Positions 12,085 to 24,126 of a stretch of 64,000 nt of DNA are shown here, in pieces. This DNA is from Diploscapter coronatus (taxonomy: Eukaryota; Nematoda; Chromadorea; Rhabditida; Rhabditidae), in contig OZ038423.1 in the NCBI GenBank assembly GCA_964036155.1, forward strand, positions 77,143,249 through 77,207,248. Direction: 5' to 3'. The notes under the pieces were generated by a model, which was given only the letters and a program-made list of their open reading frames with translations, searched no databases and was not told the DNA's origin. Numbering within the stretch: the first letter of the stretch is position 1; each line of letters begins with the position of its first letter. The position numbers and the translations under genes were made by a program.

Positions 12085-13014
12085 AAATATAATATCTTTT
12101 TTCAGTGTGTGTGTATTATTGTGTGGCGGGAAGCGAAGTTCGTCTACCTCCTCGTGGTGCTTCCTGGATGTCCGGCAACGGATAACTGAACGACGAACAA
12201 CAATTAATCTATGAAAATCTCAAAATATTTTCGAAATTATCTTTAAAATGGACAATAAATCATGTATTTAATTGAAAATGAATAGTTCAAAAATTAAAGA
12301 GTTTTTAATTTAATAATCATGCATGCGCTCTAGCATCTTCATCCTTGCACTTATTTATCTTTCAGATAGGACTACGAAGAATCATATCACTTATGCTCTG
12401 AACTTTTCTAATATATTTGCATGATTTTGTTCATTAACGAACGCAAACCACGCCTTCTTTACTCTCAAAATATGCATATAGCGAAGAAAAGATTCCAGAC
12501 GGCATGGCATCCTTTAATTTTTCCCTATACTACTTCCAGGAAATTGTGGGTTTTTCTAATCTATGGACGACCAGTAAGTCCTTGGTGTATTTTGGGAGTC
12601 TATGTAAATATGAAATCATTATTATCACGAAGAGATTGAAGAAAATAGATCTTTGAAGCTCTCAAATTTTATTATGATAACTACAAGCAGATCTAGGGGG
12701 AATCTGGGTCAGACGAAAAATTATAAGGGGGTCCACAAAGTGTTTGGCAGAATATTTTTGCCTAAGGGGGTCCACAATGAAAGTCTGATCCAAGTCCTCC
12801 CTAGGTCTGACTAGCTATATTTTTATCTTTATAATTTCTGATTGAAAGTTTTATCAAAAGTTCAAAGAAAATAAAGAATTGATTTTCAAAAAACGGATAA
12901 CACCATGAGAATCAGCGTGAAAAACTGAACAATATATGTGAAAATTAGCCAGATCTTCGGACCCCTGTTCCGCACCCCTTCCTTATGACTTTGATTTTTC
13001 CTGACATCCACACT
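12085..13014 (+). repeat. Direct segmental duplication, copy 1
   Basis: About 0.93 kb closely matching 14345-15262, same orientation, start-to-start spacing about 2.26 kb. Both copies begin with AT-rich sequence, a TTTTCAG, a GT-dinucleotide run and a GC-richer 90 bp exon-like block, and both contain the small terminal-inverted-repeat element. The stretch 12425-12810 is nearly identical between copies. Differences are scattered substitutions, a small indel near 12310-12390, a shorter GT run here, and divergence towards the right end. Confidence 0.85.
12688..12809. mobile_element. MITE, CAGACCTAGGGAGG-type termini (copy within duplication 1)
   Basis: 122 bp bounded by CAGATCTAGGGGG and its near-complement CCTCCCTAGGTCTG. 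Inside are two direct GGGGGTCCACAA motifs. Same family as 14933-15054, 25702-25908, 35958-36044 and probably 34399-34518. It was duplicated together with the surrounding block. Confidence 0.65.
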
Positions 13015-13260
13015 TAAGATGTGATACACAAATTAGCATTGCGCGAAAATTCAACGATGGGAATGATTTGCGGATGATGACTTCATTACTTTACTTCTCT
13101 CCGTGAAGTATTCAAGAAGCTCACAGTTACTACGCACCAATGGGGGATGCGATTGCGTTCGTGAGTAATTGAATATTGCACTCTTTGCAGCTCGCTTTTA
13201 TACACGCCCCAATTTTCTTTTCCCTCTCGGAAAAATATTGCAGAAGTTGGGCAGCGTTTA

Positions 13261-13430
13261 GGGCCCGTTTAGACTTAGTTACAATAGAACTTACAGCTTG
13301 CAACTAGCTCGAAATAGCATGGGAAATGAAGAGAGCTCGATTGCGTCATTTCTTTTGCTCTTGATTTCTCATGCTATCTCGAGCGAGTTGCAAATTGCAA
13401 GTTGCATTGCAACTAAGTATGAACGGGCCC
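13261..13430. mobile_element. 170 bp palindromic MITE-like element
   Basis: The ends are complementary: GGGCCCGTTTAGACTTAGTT at 13261-13280 against AACTAAGTATGAACGGGCCC at 13411-13430. Internal parts also pair (AGCTCGAAATAGCATG with CATGCTATCTCGAG). The GGGCCCG terminus resembles hAT-type MITE ends. I saw no clear target duplication. Confidence 0.65.
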
Positions 13431-14344
13431 TTACGGGATAGTGGCGCGGCGATAAAATAACCTCTGCAATATTTTCCCGAATCGCTGCGTGGCCTGCCAT
13501 CGCAGTGAATGGAGCAAAAGCTATTATTTCAAAGGGAGAACGGTCTTGTAAGGACGCTTTTTGAACTGTTTTACTTGGTTCTGAAACATTCTGAAGTTTC
13601 GATGAATTTGTTTTATCCTCACATTGATAGGCCCACGCTCACTTTGGAATTTTACCTTAAACAGCAGTGAGACAAGTGTCAAGTCGCTTTGACTTTGTCT
13701 TCATGAAGTGGGTGAGACTTGTATCCCCTAGATCAAATGCGAAATTGATGTAGCATCAACTTTGCCAAATGAACAATACCTATTATGCTCACCAAATCAG
13801 CCGAGTTGAAGGCGGACACTTAACGTACCTTCTCTTGTGAGATCCGCAGTGTGTTCGTAGAAGCATACACATAGATGCTTCTGGCGCCTCATTAAGAGTT
13901 CTAAAATTTTATTGGTGTTTTAGATCTTCAGTCTCATTAGACGAATTTTCGGAACACCCCGTGAAGGTAACTTAAAAAGCACTCTTATAGAAATTAGGAT
14001 TTATGAACGTAGTAAAATGCCTATTTTTGAATAACGAATTAGAATTAAATTGAAAACGGATTTTTTATCTCTTCAAAATTCTAACTTACCTGTCATGATA
14101 ATTTCATTCAATATAGCTATCATATTTGCAACTCCTGGTCGCATGGGCGACGTCGCTCAATCCCACAACATCGTTTTCGGGGTATCTAATATGCATTTCA
14201 CCACGACGACAAAAGCACGATAAATGCTTTCCATTAATCTCGGAAAAAAGACTGTTGATTTTTGCAAAACGTTAAAGGAACGAAGAAAATTTGTAGAACC
14301 AGGGTTGCAAATTTTGTAACACGATGATGAGTTTTAAAAATTTT

Positions 14345-15262
14345 AATATATATTTGAATTTTCAGGTGTGTGTGTGTGTGTGTGTTATTGTGTGGCGGGA
14401 AGCGAAGTTCGTCTACCTCCTCGTGGTGCTTCCTGGATGTCCGACAACGGATAACTGAACGACGAACGACAATTCATCTATGAAAATCTCAAAATATTTT
14501 CAAAATTATCTTTGAAATAGACAATAAAGCATTTATTTTATTGAAAATGAATAGTTCAAAAATTAAAGAAACTTTCATAGCCATGCATGCTCTAGCATTT
14601 CCATCTTTGCACTTAATTATGAAGAATCATATCACTTATGCTCTGAACTTTTCTAATATATTCACGCGATTTTGTTCATTAACGAACGCAAACCACGCCT
14701 TCTTTACTCCCAAAATATGCATATAGCGAAGAAAAGATTCCAGACGGCATGGCATCCTTTAATTTTTCCCTATACTACTTCCAGGAAATTGTGGGTTTTT
14801 CTAATCTATGGACGACCAGTAAGTCCTTGGTGTATTTTGGGAGTCTATGTAAATATGAAATCATTATTATCACGAAGAGATTGAAGAAAATAGATCTTTG
14901 AAGCTCTCAAATTTTATTATGATAACTACAAGCAGATCTAGGGGGAATCTGGGTCAGACGAAAAATTATAAGGGGGTCCACAAAGTGTTTGGCAGAATAT
15001 TTTTGCCTAAGGGGGTCCACAATGAAAGTCTGATCCAAGTCCTCCCTAGGTCTGACTAGCTTTTTATTCGACTAGCTATATTTTCATCTTTATAATTTCT
15101 AGTTGAAAGTTTTATCAAAAGCTCAAAGAAAATAAAGAATTGATTTAAAAGAAAAACGGATAACACCACGAGAATCAGCGTGAAAAACTACTATACATGT
15201 GGAAGCCAGTCAAATCTGAGGACCCCTGGAAACACCGACTTTGGTTTTTCCTGACATTCACT
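14345..15262 (+). repeat. Direct segmental duplication, copy 2
   Basis: Second copy of the block at 12085-13014. It keeps the TTTTCAG, a longer GT run, the exon-like 90 bp and the embedded MITE. The shared short open frames probably reflect recent duplication rather than coding function. Confidence 0.85.
14933..15054. mobile_element. MITE, CAGACCTAGGGAGG-type termini (copy within duplication 2)
   Basis: Almost identical to 12688-12809: left end CAGATCTAGGGGG, right end CCTCCCTAGGTCTG, 122 bp. Confidence 0.65.
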
Positions 15263-16575
15263 CGTAAACTATCTATGCTACTCAGTCATCACTCTGCCTT
15301 CGTAACTTCATGTTCATATGAAATAAATGAAATGAAAAGATACGAAAGTGAAGATAATCGTTTCATGTTAAAATTGCCGAACAGTTTTTGATAAAATTTT
15401 TATTTCGAATAATTTGTTGTTTACATCGTTTTATAGAAGTGATAACCCGCTTTTGGACACAAATAGATGAATTGAGTCTCTGGAGGCTCGTGGAGGGCTC
15501 CAGGGCTCCAGAACGCATACGAATGTAGACTGTAATCATTGTCAAAGAACCAATCAACACTATCCCTCGACTTATTTTCGAGTTTAGAAAACGAAACTCG
15601 AGAAAATATTTCTTTCCCATAGTCTAAACTCGAAAATTTACAGTAGCAAATGAATACGAAATGCACTGCTGATATTTTCATACTCAAAATTTGAAATTAA
15701 TAAGATAGCTGCAGTAAGTTTCGATTTTTTGAGTAAAAAAGATATTCAACAGTAAAAACGCGATTTTTCACATTCATTTAGAAAATAAAGAAGATACACA
15801 TGCTCAAAAATGTGTACAGTAGAGAAAAAGCACAGCTAGCATAAATGAATGAATGAAAATAGAACATACTGAATATGATCGAAATCAGTGAAAAATCTTT
15901 GAAATTCACTATTTCGATCGTACACACCACTTCAGTTCAAATAGCCAAAGCAAAAAAAATCAGGAAGAAAACAAGATACCAAAATTGGCCGTGAAAAAAT
16001 GAAAACGAAAAAATCGACCTCCCGACTGCGAGAACACACCACACACGTTCCTCTAGCTCACTAGGATAAAGAATGAACAAGCCAAAAATAAAGAAAGAAA
16101 AAAGAAGAATACAAGTAGGTAAACGAGTTCTTGAATAGAATAGCCAGCCAAACTTGAAAATTGGTATGAATAGGGCTCTCTAAATGACCATCTTATTCAA
16201 GAAGCCTAAGAAATAATCAAATCGGAGAATTTTTGCCTTTTCTCCAACAATAATGAATAGGTGCAAGGACCCTCAGCCACTTGATATCGAATGTGAAAGT
16301 AAAAAGTGCCTTTTATAAACAAGATTAGGCCACTTTTCCTTTCGTCCAAAAGTCAATGGATAGCACATACTCGACGTGAACAAAGTTGGGAAATTTTAAT
16401 AGGCAAAATCAATGTGTCAAAGGGAGGGGGAGTCGGTGAATTCACTGATTCACGCGATTCCCTGCTCGAATCTCGCGATCGGTGGATTTTGACGGGATCG
16501 TGGGTGGGGGGAAGGACGGATCTGCCGTGTTATGGCGAATCGAGTTGGCGGCTGTTCGGTGGATGGGCGGGCGGG

Positions 16576-19500
16576 TTACTCTGCACTGCCCTGCCCGGTC
16601 CCACTCGCAGAGCCCGTCGCACCGGTCGTCGTCGCTCCTCCATTCGCCCGCATCACTCGCTGCACAGACGCGGGGATCATCGTTGGTCGATTTCCAGCGG
16701 CTGCGGCAGACTGAAAAATGAACTTTTAAATTTCGATTTCATTAGAACTCGATCAGACTATCAGTGAAAGCGGCGGTGTTATTGAATATCGAAAAAGAGC
16801 AGAACGATATTCTATTCACGTTATACTTCTTTGAAAGGAGAAATGAAAAGTAAAAAAAGCAAAAATCTCGTGAAAGTTAGAGAAAAATATCAAAACAAAG
16901 TAAACTGTACCTTAGCAGCATTCTGTTGTTGCTGGGCGGCAGCGGCGGCTTGCTGCATGGAGACGTAAGCGGCCACCTGCTGTTGCATCAGCGCTCGATT
17001 CCGTATTGCCAACATGTTGATTTGGTCCTCTGCAAACAAAATATTCATGAAAAACGATTTGAAATACGAATAGGTTTTTAAATTAGGCAAATCCACGACA
17101 ACTTTGAATATTTTGTGTTCTTTGGCAATTTGTAATGTAGGTCTTATCAAAAATTCGAAATTTTCGAAATTCCAAGGAAAACAACTGACGAATTTGTTGC
17201 GGAACTGGTTGACCGGGATTTTGGAGCGCAGCCTGGGCCATCATCTGGTGGACGGACGCTTGAATGTGCGCATTGATCAGCGCCGGATTCTCCGCCAGTC
17301 CTCAAATTCATTTTTTTAGTTTTCTTTCGTTTTACAAGTTTTTTTTTATTTGGAATTAGAAAAATTGCAGAAGAATGAAAATATACAGAAGTTTTTCTTA
17401 CATATGTTCATTTTCAGTCATTTTGATTCTTTTACAAACTTGCTACTTTTCATAAAATAAACAAGAGAATTAGACTTACTCCGACTTCTCAAAACTCGAC
17501 CCGCCGAAAAATAGTATATCATATTGAAAGAGAAACAACACATCTTATTTTTTTCTTGAAGAGGTACATTATTTCGATGGGTCGAATTTTGAGAAGTCTG
17601 GACTTACTTTGCAGGACGGTTCCATGATGAAGTGCCTGCAGAGCCGCAGCATTGGGGTGTTGCCCTGCAGAAGCTGCCGCAGCCAGCAGAGAGGGAATCG
17701 AGTGCGCGGGCGGAGTGGGCGGAACTGATGACGAACCTGCTGCATTCGCTTGCGACTGGTCGAACGAGCCCTCCTGGAAATAAGTCATTTAAGTTTTTTT
17801 TTCTAATCTTGTCAAATTTTTACACCTTATTCCAAAACAAAACGAACCTGTTGTTGTTGCTGCTGCTGAGCCGAGAGGAGGTTTCGCATCGCAGCCAAAT
17901 TGATCTGGTCCTCTGAAAAATCATTTTTTTAAGAGAAATTTGCGACTTAAAAACTATTTGAGAGAATTGATTTTATCTGCAAAAAAATTACGGAAAGGTT
18001 GTTGCTGCCCCGAGAGAGCCATCTGAGCGAGCATTTGCTGCGCAGACGCCTGAATGTGCTCGAAGAGCGACGGATTTTCCGCGAGTCCTGCAAAGAGTTA
18101 ATATGAATACCGTATAACGTATAATTTCTTCGAAATTGGCACCGCAGAAAAATGATTAAAAACTTGAAAATTTTCAATGGTTCTGCATACATTTTAAAGA
18201 TTGATATTTTTAGCAAAAAACATTAGGATAAGTTAAACAAATGAAATTCCACTAACTTTGCAAAATGTTTGCGTGAAGAAGAGGATTGGATGGGGCTGCA
18301 GCCTGGGCAGCGTTCTGATGGAGACCGGACAGGAGGGCGGCCAGATGAGGAGGCAGACCACCTGCAAGCGTATTCTTCCTTCAGCTAACACGCTTCAATC
18401 GCTTACCAGGCCCTTGACTGGCCGCAGAGGAAGTGACGGGATCGGCCTGCTGCTGCTGTTGTTGCTGTTGTTGGAGATGGGCCGCTGCAGCTGCGAGAGG
18501 GTGCGTGTGTTGATGGTGCATGTCCAGATTCTCCTGCAATTTTTTATTATGAAATCTCTAGGAAAATCCAATTTGAAAAGTGCGATATGGACAGAATGAA
18601 CGAAACTTGCTATTTCTCGCTTGAATCATCGAAGTCGAATAGAACCGTCTATTTATCAAGAAAAATTATCTGCACATCTGTCTTTCCAATTAGCTACTTG
18701 TGATAAATGAAGTTCTGAAATCCTACCTGCTGCTGTTGCTGCTGTTGCTGCTGATGCTGATGTTGGAGAGCGATGTGATGGCGGAGAGCGAGCAGATTGA
18801 TCTGATCCTGAATGCCCTGAGGAATGGGCTGTCCGGGATTGGCCAGCGAGAACTGCGCCAGCATCTGCTGGGCTGACGCGTGGATGTGCGCTGCCATCGC
18901 TGGATTGTCTGAGAATTTATATCATTATTTTTTCAAAAAGGTTCGGATTTTCTAAATGAACAAGTATCGAAAATGGTGTATTTTGAAGAGAGAAACAAAA
19001 ACGCACTCTGCAAGATATTAGCGAAGATGGGATTGGGACTCTGCTGATTGGAATGCGCGTTGGCGAGCAGCGCCTGGACGACTGGATGGTGAGGCGCTGA
19101 AGCGGCAGAAGCCGCCGACACGGCTGAGGGCGGCTCCTGGCTTGAAGACGGCACTCCGAATAGCCCCTTAAAGTATTCACTTTCATTTGAGAATTCAGTT
19201 TTTACTCGAATGGAATGTGTATTTCTTGTCATTTAATTCCAAATTTATGAATACGATAATGCAGCACATTTTCAAGATTATTTGAAGCTGCAGTATATGA
19301 CTACCCTATTCCTGCGCTTCTATTCAATAAATCAGAAAGTTCAAATTTGTACCTGTAGTCCGGGTTGAGTCTGTTGCCCAGCCCCTCCATGCTGATGCTC
19401 CTGCTGCTCGCCACTGCCCTCCTGCATTCGGGAAATTTTGTAGAGCTGATTGATGAGGTGGGCCTGTTGAGACGGGTCCTGCAGGGGGTTTCCCTTGGCT

Positions 19501-22500
19501 GCTAGAGACGACTGGCGAGATTGCTGAATGTTTTACAGATTCTACTACAATTTGTATTTTATTATTTTGAGCATTTTGATTTATCTGAAGTTTATCTTGT
19601 TCTCCTCTAATCAATAATTTAGGCTGTGATTTGAGCGAATTCACAAAAACGGAGTGTCAATGGAGTGATAATGCATTCAAATAAGTTGTGTATCGTGTAT
19701 TTTATGAAAATACCAATAGATTTCCCAGTCTGCTCCATGCAGATTCATAATTTTCAAATTCAAGACTACTGTAAACTACCGCACCTTGCCTCCTCCCTTC
19801 AACTCATCTATCGACTGACTGCCACTCTGTCCGCTGACGAGGCCCCTCTCGATGTCCTCCAGACGCATCACACCGCGCAGACCGCGAGTTGGCAGATTTG
19901 GCTGCTTAAATATAATTGTTTGCTTATTTTTCCGGAATCGACATCTTGTATGTGTTTTTCATCAGTTCGTTATGACATCATAACCGCTAATTGTAAAATT
20001 CGCCAGTTTATTTGCCTACATTTCCTGGCCTTAAACTCAGCTAATTTTTTTTTTATAAATGATGATCATGGCGAACTTGTAACACAAATACAAGAAGCTT
20101 TCGTAATTCTTCCTTTCTTCGTTTTCTAAACAACTCACAGCTTGTGGCTGCACCTCCGCGGGCGTGGTGTTGTGCTGCTGGCCGAATATCTTGGCGAGGA
20201 CGGGCAGAACGGGAGAGTCCTCGGAGGGCGACTGAGTCGAACGGACGAGGTCTGCGGCGGCAGCTGCAGAGACTGAACCGGACATCGAAGGGGGAAGGAC
20301 GGATTTGGGTGGAGAGATGCGCGAGCCTAAATTATTAGAAGCTTAAAAATTTTCATTTATCTCTGCAATGATCACACGCTTTTACGTACGAACTTTACAG
20401 AATAGAATATGATTACAAGAGAATAAAGAATGCGCATCATAACAGTAGTGGGGCTCTTTTTGTTCATTTTCAACTTTTCACTCTTCTCACCTGCAACCTC
20501 CTGAGTTGGAGCGTTAGCACCCGGAGCAGCATTAGCGCTGTTGCGGAAGAATCGACTGAGACGACTGCCCGAGGGAACGGACTCTTCGACAGAGGGCAGA
20601 ATTGGGTCGGGTATGGCCGATTGCTGAATTTCGACATTTCTTCCAGTTCATCACTAGGGAATTTGGCTCATTATTTTTTATAAGCAGATCAAGTTTATTT
20701 CCAATCATCATTCAACTCCCAACCTTGATAGTATCACCGTCGAGCAGTCCGAGCAGAGCAGCGAGTTCCAGGTCATTTTCAGGCAAAGTGGCCTTCGGCA
20801 ATCCTGCTCCCATTGCACTCGCTCTCTGCAGCTCCTCCCCGATTGCAGCCGACTTGTCAGGCCCTGTCTCCGATGCACCCGCAATTCCTGTTACTCCACT
20901 CGATTTGCTGTTTTCATCCACTGAATCTGAAATTCGAGTCATTTCTATAATGAAGCACACTTAAAAATCAAGTATTCTCTCAAAAATGCAGTTTTTCTCT
21001 CTCGCAAAGAATGCCGACTCTGACCTGGTGTCTCCTCTTTCTTCTTGTTGGCGCTCTCATCGTCGGCATTCCCCCGGGAAGTAGGTCTGGAAGTGGAGTC
21101 GCCTCTGCCATTTTCCTTCTTCCTCTGCCCTCGTCTGGTCTTCTTGACGGGCTCCTCGAATCCCTTCAGCTCGATCATGTCGTCCATCGTCGTGGTTCCG
21201 TCGGCCCACTCGGGCAACTTCTCGTTCATCATCATGCTTCGGTCGTCTCTGGAAAGTCACATTTTCACGTGCTTTATTGAAGAAAATACGGGAAAAAATG
21301 AACTTTCTCCAAAAAAAAATAAGTAAGCGTTGAGGAAATTCGTCACAGGTAAAAGCAATATTTTCCTTTGAAATTTTCGCATCATTAGATATTTTTCTAC
21401 AAAATAGAACAAAAACCCCTCACTTAGCATATTTCTTGCCGATGTTCTTTGTGTCCTGCCCTGCCTTGCCCGTCTCGCTTCCAGCCGTTCTCCACACACT
21501 CGACTTCGTTCCGCTCACAGTTCGATCGCCGTCTTTCTTCTGCTAAAATTCAAACCATTGGAATTTTCTCGAAGGTGAAGGGCACTGACGAAAGGCAGCT
21601 GGAAGTCAGTTTTGGTGTTGGAGAACTTGATGTTCTCGTTGCCCGCGGCACTCGCCGAGGCTCCGCCGGAACTGCCGCTTCGCCAATTGCGCGCCTTCGT
21701 CGAGCCGAGACGGTCTAAAATTGTTACTGTAAAGTAGCATCAATGATTTCTTTTTCCAAGCTCTAAAATATGAACTTAACTTGTTTTCTTCCAAAATTAC
21801 GAGTTATAGAAAAAATATCGATCATTATTGAGAATGATTCACTCAAAAATAAAATAATAAACATCTTCTGAATACGTTTTCCCATAAATGCTTCATCCAC
21901 TCACCCCCATTATCCTTGTCCTTGCCAGCCTCCTTAGCACTCGATCGCTCCTTGTCCTCCTGCGGAGCCCTGCAGCCACTCGAGAACCCCCGTCTCTGTG
22001 GCGACAGACCCGAATTCTCGTCCACAGCGCCAGAATTCAACGCTTCCTGGAAGCATTCTTCTTATTTTCCATATTTAAATGATCTCCAGACCTGCAGCTT
22101 TTTGGACTTCTTCAACTCCTGCATGGCCTTGGTGCCCAGTCCTTCCGACTCCCAAATCGCCTCCAACCACTTGTACGGCGAAAATTTACCGTCTTCTCTG
22201 AAAGTTAGTCAAGTTGCAAGTTTGCTGAAGAAAATGATTTGTTTGTCTGATAGACGAGGACTTTTGTCCCGAAGAGAAGAGAGGGAGAAATAACATGTGG
22301 AATAAAACTCAATCTTGAGACAAAAGTACTTGCAGCGTTTTTTTTCTAGAAATTTTCTTCTTCAAAAATCCTACCCATCGAAATCGGTCTTCAAATCGGG
22401 ATGTCTCTTCACGGCCAAGGGCAGTTTGGAGATCCTCACCATTTCCTGCCTGTCGTAACGATGCACGCCGTCCTTGTGCGAGAGGAACTGAAATTTCTAA

Positions 22501-22810
22501 TTAGCACTCGTTCTTCTAAAGAAAAGGAGTTGTATAAAGTTCAATAGTTTTCAAGGGGAATTCATATATAACCAAACTTGTGTACTTCCCAGATTCACTA
22601 GCCCACCTTCTGTGATGAGAGAATGCTGGAGACGAGTGGATGGAGAGTTGTTCCGGAATCTGTTGCATCCGTGTCTGTACTCTGTGCGGTGGCGGCCATT
22701 TCAACTCCAGCAGAGTAGCCTCCTTCCTCCTCTGCGTTCCCTGTCACTGGCACTCCACTTTCCTCACTGCCTGTCGCACTTTCTTCCACTTCTGGTTGGG
22801 AAACTGACAT
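16576..22810 (-). CDS. ifet-1: eIF4E transporter (4E-T / IFET-1) homologue, glutamine-rich
   Basis: Translational repressor that binds eIF4E and P-body partners. Twenty-two exons fit: 22607-22810, 22375-22487, 22092-22197, 21905-22046, 21590-21714, 21424-21542, 21025-21248, 20724-20926, 20491-20623, 20139-20326, 19785-19901, 19353-19523, 19007-19166, 18727-18908, 18407-18533, 18257-18361, 17992-18087, 17848-17912, 17608-17773, 17190-17300, 16911-17029 and 16576-16710 (3111 nt, 1036 aa). The eIF4E-binding motif YDRQEMV (Y79) is followed by LPLAVKRHPDL and a KWLEAIW segment. LPEWADG with MIELKGF, GSRLSRFF, RLEDIERGL and the C-terminal MIPASVQRVM match conserved 4E-T blocks. The C-terminal half has poly-Gln runs (9 in the exon at 18407) and three copies of a roughly 55-residue helical module. 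An acceptor lies 12 nt before the start codon. A MITE sits at one splice donor. Confidence 0.88.
17473..17608. mobile_element. hAT-like MITE with 8 bp target duplication in 4E-T intron
   Basis: The element spans 17481-17600 and has about 22 bp terminal inverted repeats: CCGACTTCTCAAAACTCGAC at the left, and the right end reads CAGACTTCTCAAAATTCGAC in complement. It is flanked by an exact direct repeat GACTTACT at 17473-17480 and 17601-17608. On the gene strand the duplicated octamer is AGTAAGTC, the exon 19 splice donor. A related copy is in rps-1 intron 3. Confidence 0.8.
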
Positions 22811-24126
22811 CGCGACTGATTGCTGCAAACGGTAATGATTGAGCTGTGAAAAACGAAACGAGATCGAAAGAAAATTATAATTTCACGACTGAAAATGAAG
22901 CTAATGAAAATTCTCAAAGTTGTTTCACGAAGAGGTCAAAATGGAAGAGGCTCGAGAAGTTACTGAGCAAAGAGAAGAATGACTCAAAGCGAACGAGGAA
23001 CTTGCAATTGGGAGGAAACAGGAAGATGCGAAAATTGACAACATCGACTGTTAAGATTCTTTGGAGCGAGATTCTAGAAAGTTTAGAAATTCAAACAAGA
23101 ATGATGAAAATCAAGCAATGCGGGAAATGAGCAAGTGTTCGTTTTTTCAATCGAATCGCGACTTTTCTTCAAAACATATTTTTGGCTTTTTCCAGAAAAT
23201 TTCAACATTTTCGAGGTCTTTCGTTGCCCTATAAAAGTTGCTCGGGGCCAACCCATAAACGGCGCATCGAAAGTCGGGAAATTCTGGGAAACTGACGAGG
23301 AAAGGCTCGTGTGTTATTCCGGAACTCGTTCTGCGTAGAAATGGCCCGGAATGAGCAAATTTTCACTTGTTCTATGCCGCACTTGCAAATGTCTCGAATT
23401 AATTAGGCAATTATGCTAATTAGCCGCGTCAATAATTGGAGGAGCACTCGATAAGCGGGGCAAGAGGAGAAAACTTGAACGAGGGAAGAAATAGTGGAGG
23501 GGACGAAGAGTTGCAAGAGAAATAGGGAACCGGTGTGTAAAAGGCGCGTAAACGCAGTACGTGGTCCTAAAACGCGCTGCACAGTGGGACTTTCATTTTC
23601 AGTTTTATCCTCGTTCTCCCAATTATCCGGTAATTATCTCGACTAATTAACTTTCTAACTGTCCCGTAATTATCCTTAATTAGTCTGGAGTCATGCCCAA
23701 TCATTGATCTGCTCAGTTGCCTTTTGTTTGGCTCGATTTTGCAAGGAACAATTTTAGGCCCACGACTTCCTTGTTTTCAATTTTCCTTGAAAACTCGTCA
23801 GAAATTTTTATCTGTACTTTTTCGAAGGATTAATCGAATCCGGATGTATTAAATCTAGTGATATATTGAGTCTTTTACATTTCGATCAGAAAAGTTGCAA
23901 GTCGAGAAAGATTCAATTTTCCTGAATTTTGGCTCGTTTCTGAAATGAGCTTCTTCTTCTCAAAACTTCTCTAAATTTTTTAAATCCCTTTCTTTTTTCA
24001 CTGCAACTTATCCGAATCTTCTGAAATCGTACATTTTAGTTTGAACACTCGCGAATTTATGAAATTTTCTCGAATTCCTGGAAAATGGTTTCAATTCAGC
24101 TTGGAACCCAAATCCGCTAGGTAATC
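22811..24126. promoter_or_regulatory. Divergent promoter region between 4E-T and rps-1
   Basis: About 1.3 kb between two start codons pointing apart. It has clusters of TTAATTA/TAATTA motifs near 23400 and 23620-23690 and GC-richer stretches around 23480-23580. A TTCAATTCAG acceptor about 30 nt before the rps-1 ATG suggests trans-splicing of rps-1. Open frames around 22846-23338 lack splice or family support. Confidence 0.45.

Larger units (their letters stand above)
9920..16575. other. Intergenic region with duplicated block and palindromic elements
   Basis: Lies between the 5' end of the NRF-6-like gene and the 3' end of the 4E-T gene. The first few hundred bases are probably the NRF-6-like promoter; an AATTTAG acceptor at 9947-9952 suggests trans-splicing. 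The rest contains the duplicated blocks at 12085-13014 and 14345-15262 and the palindrome at 13261-13430. A TATA-box-like TATAAATA lies near 11407. Otherwise I see no gene. Confidence 0.5.

Noticed and set aside
12421..12639. 70-72 codon frame present in both duplicated blocks
   Set aside because: The blocks are nearly identical at DNA level throughout, so conservation of the frame is not evidence of selection. No domain or splice context.
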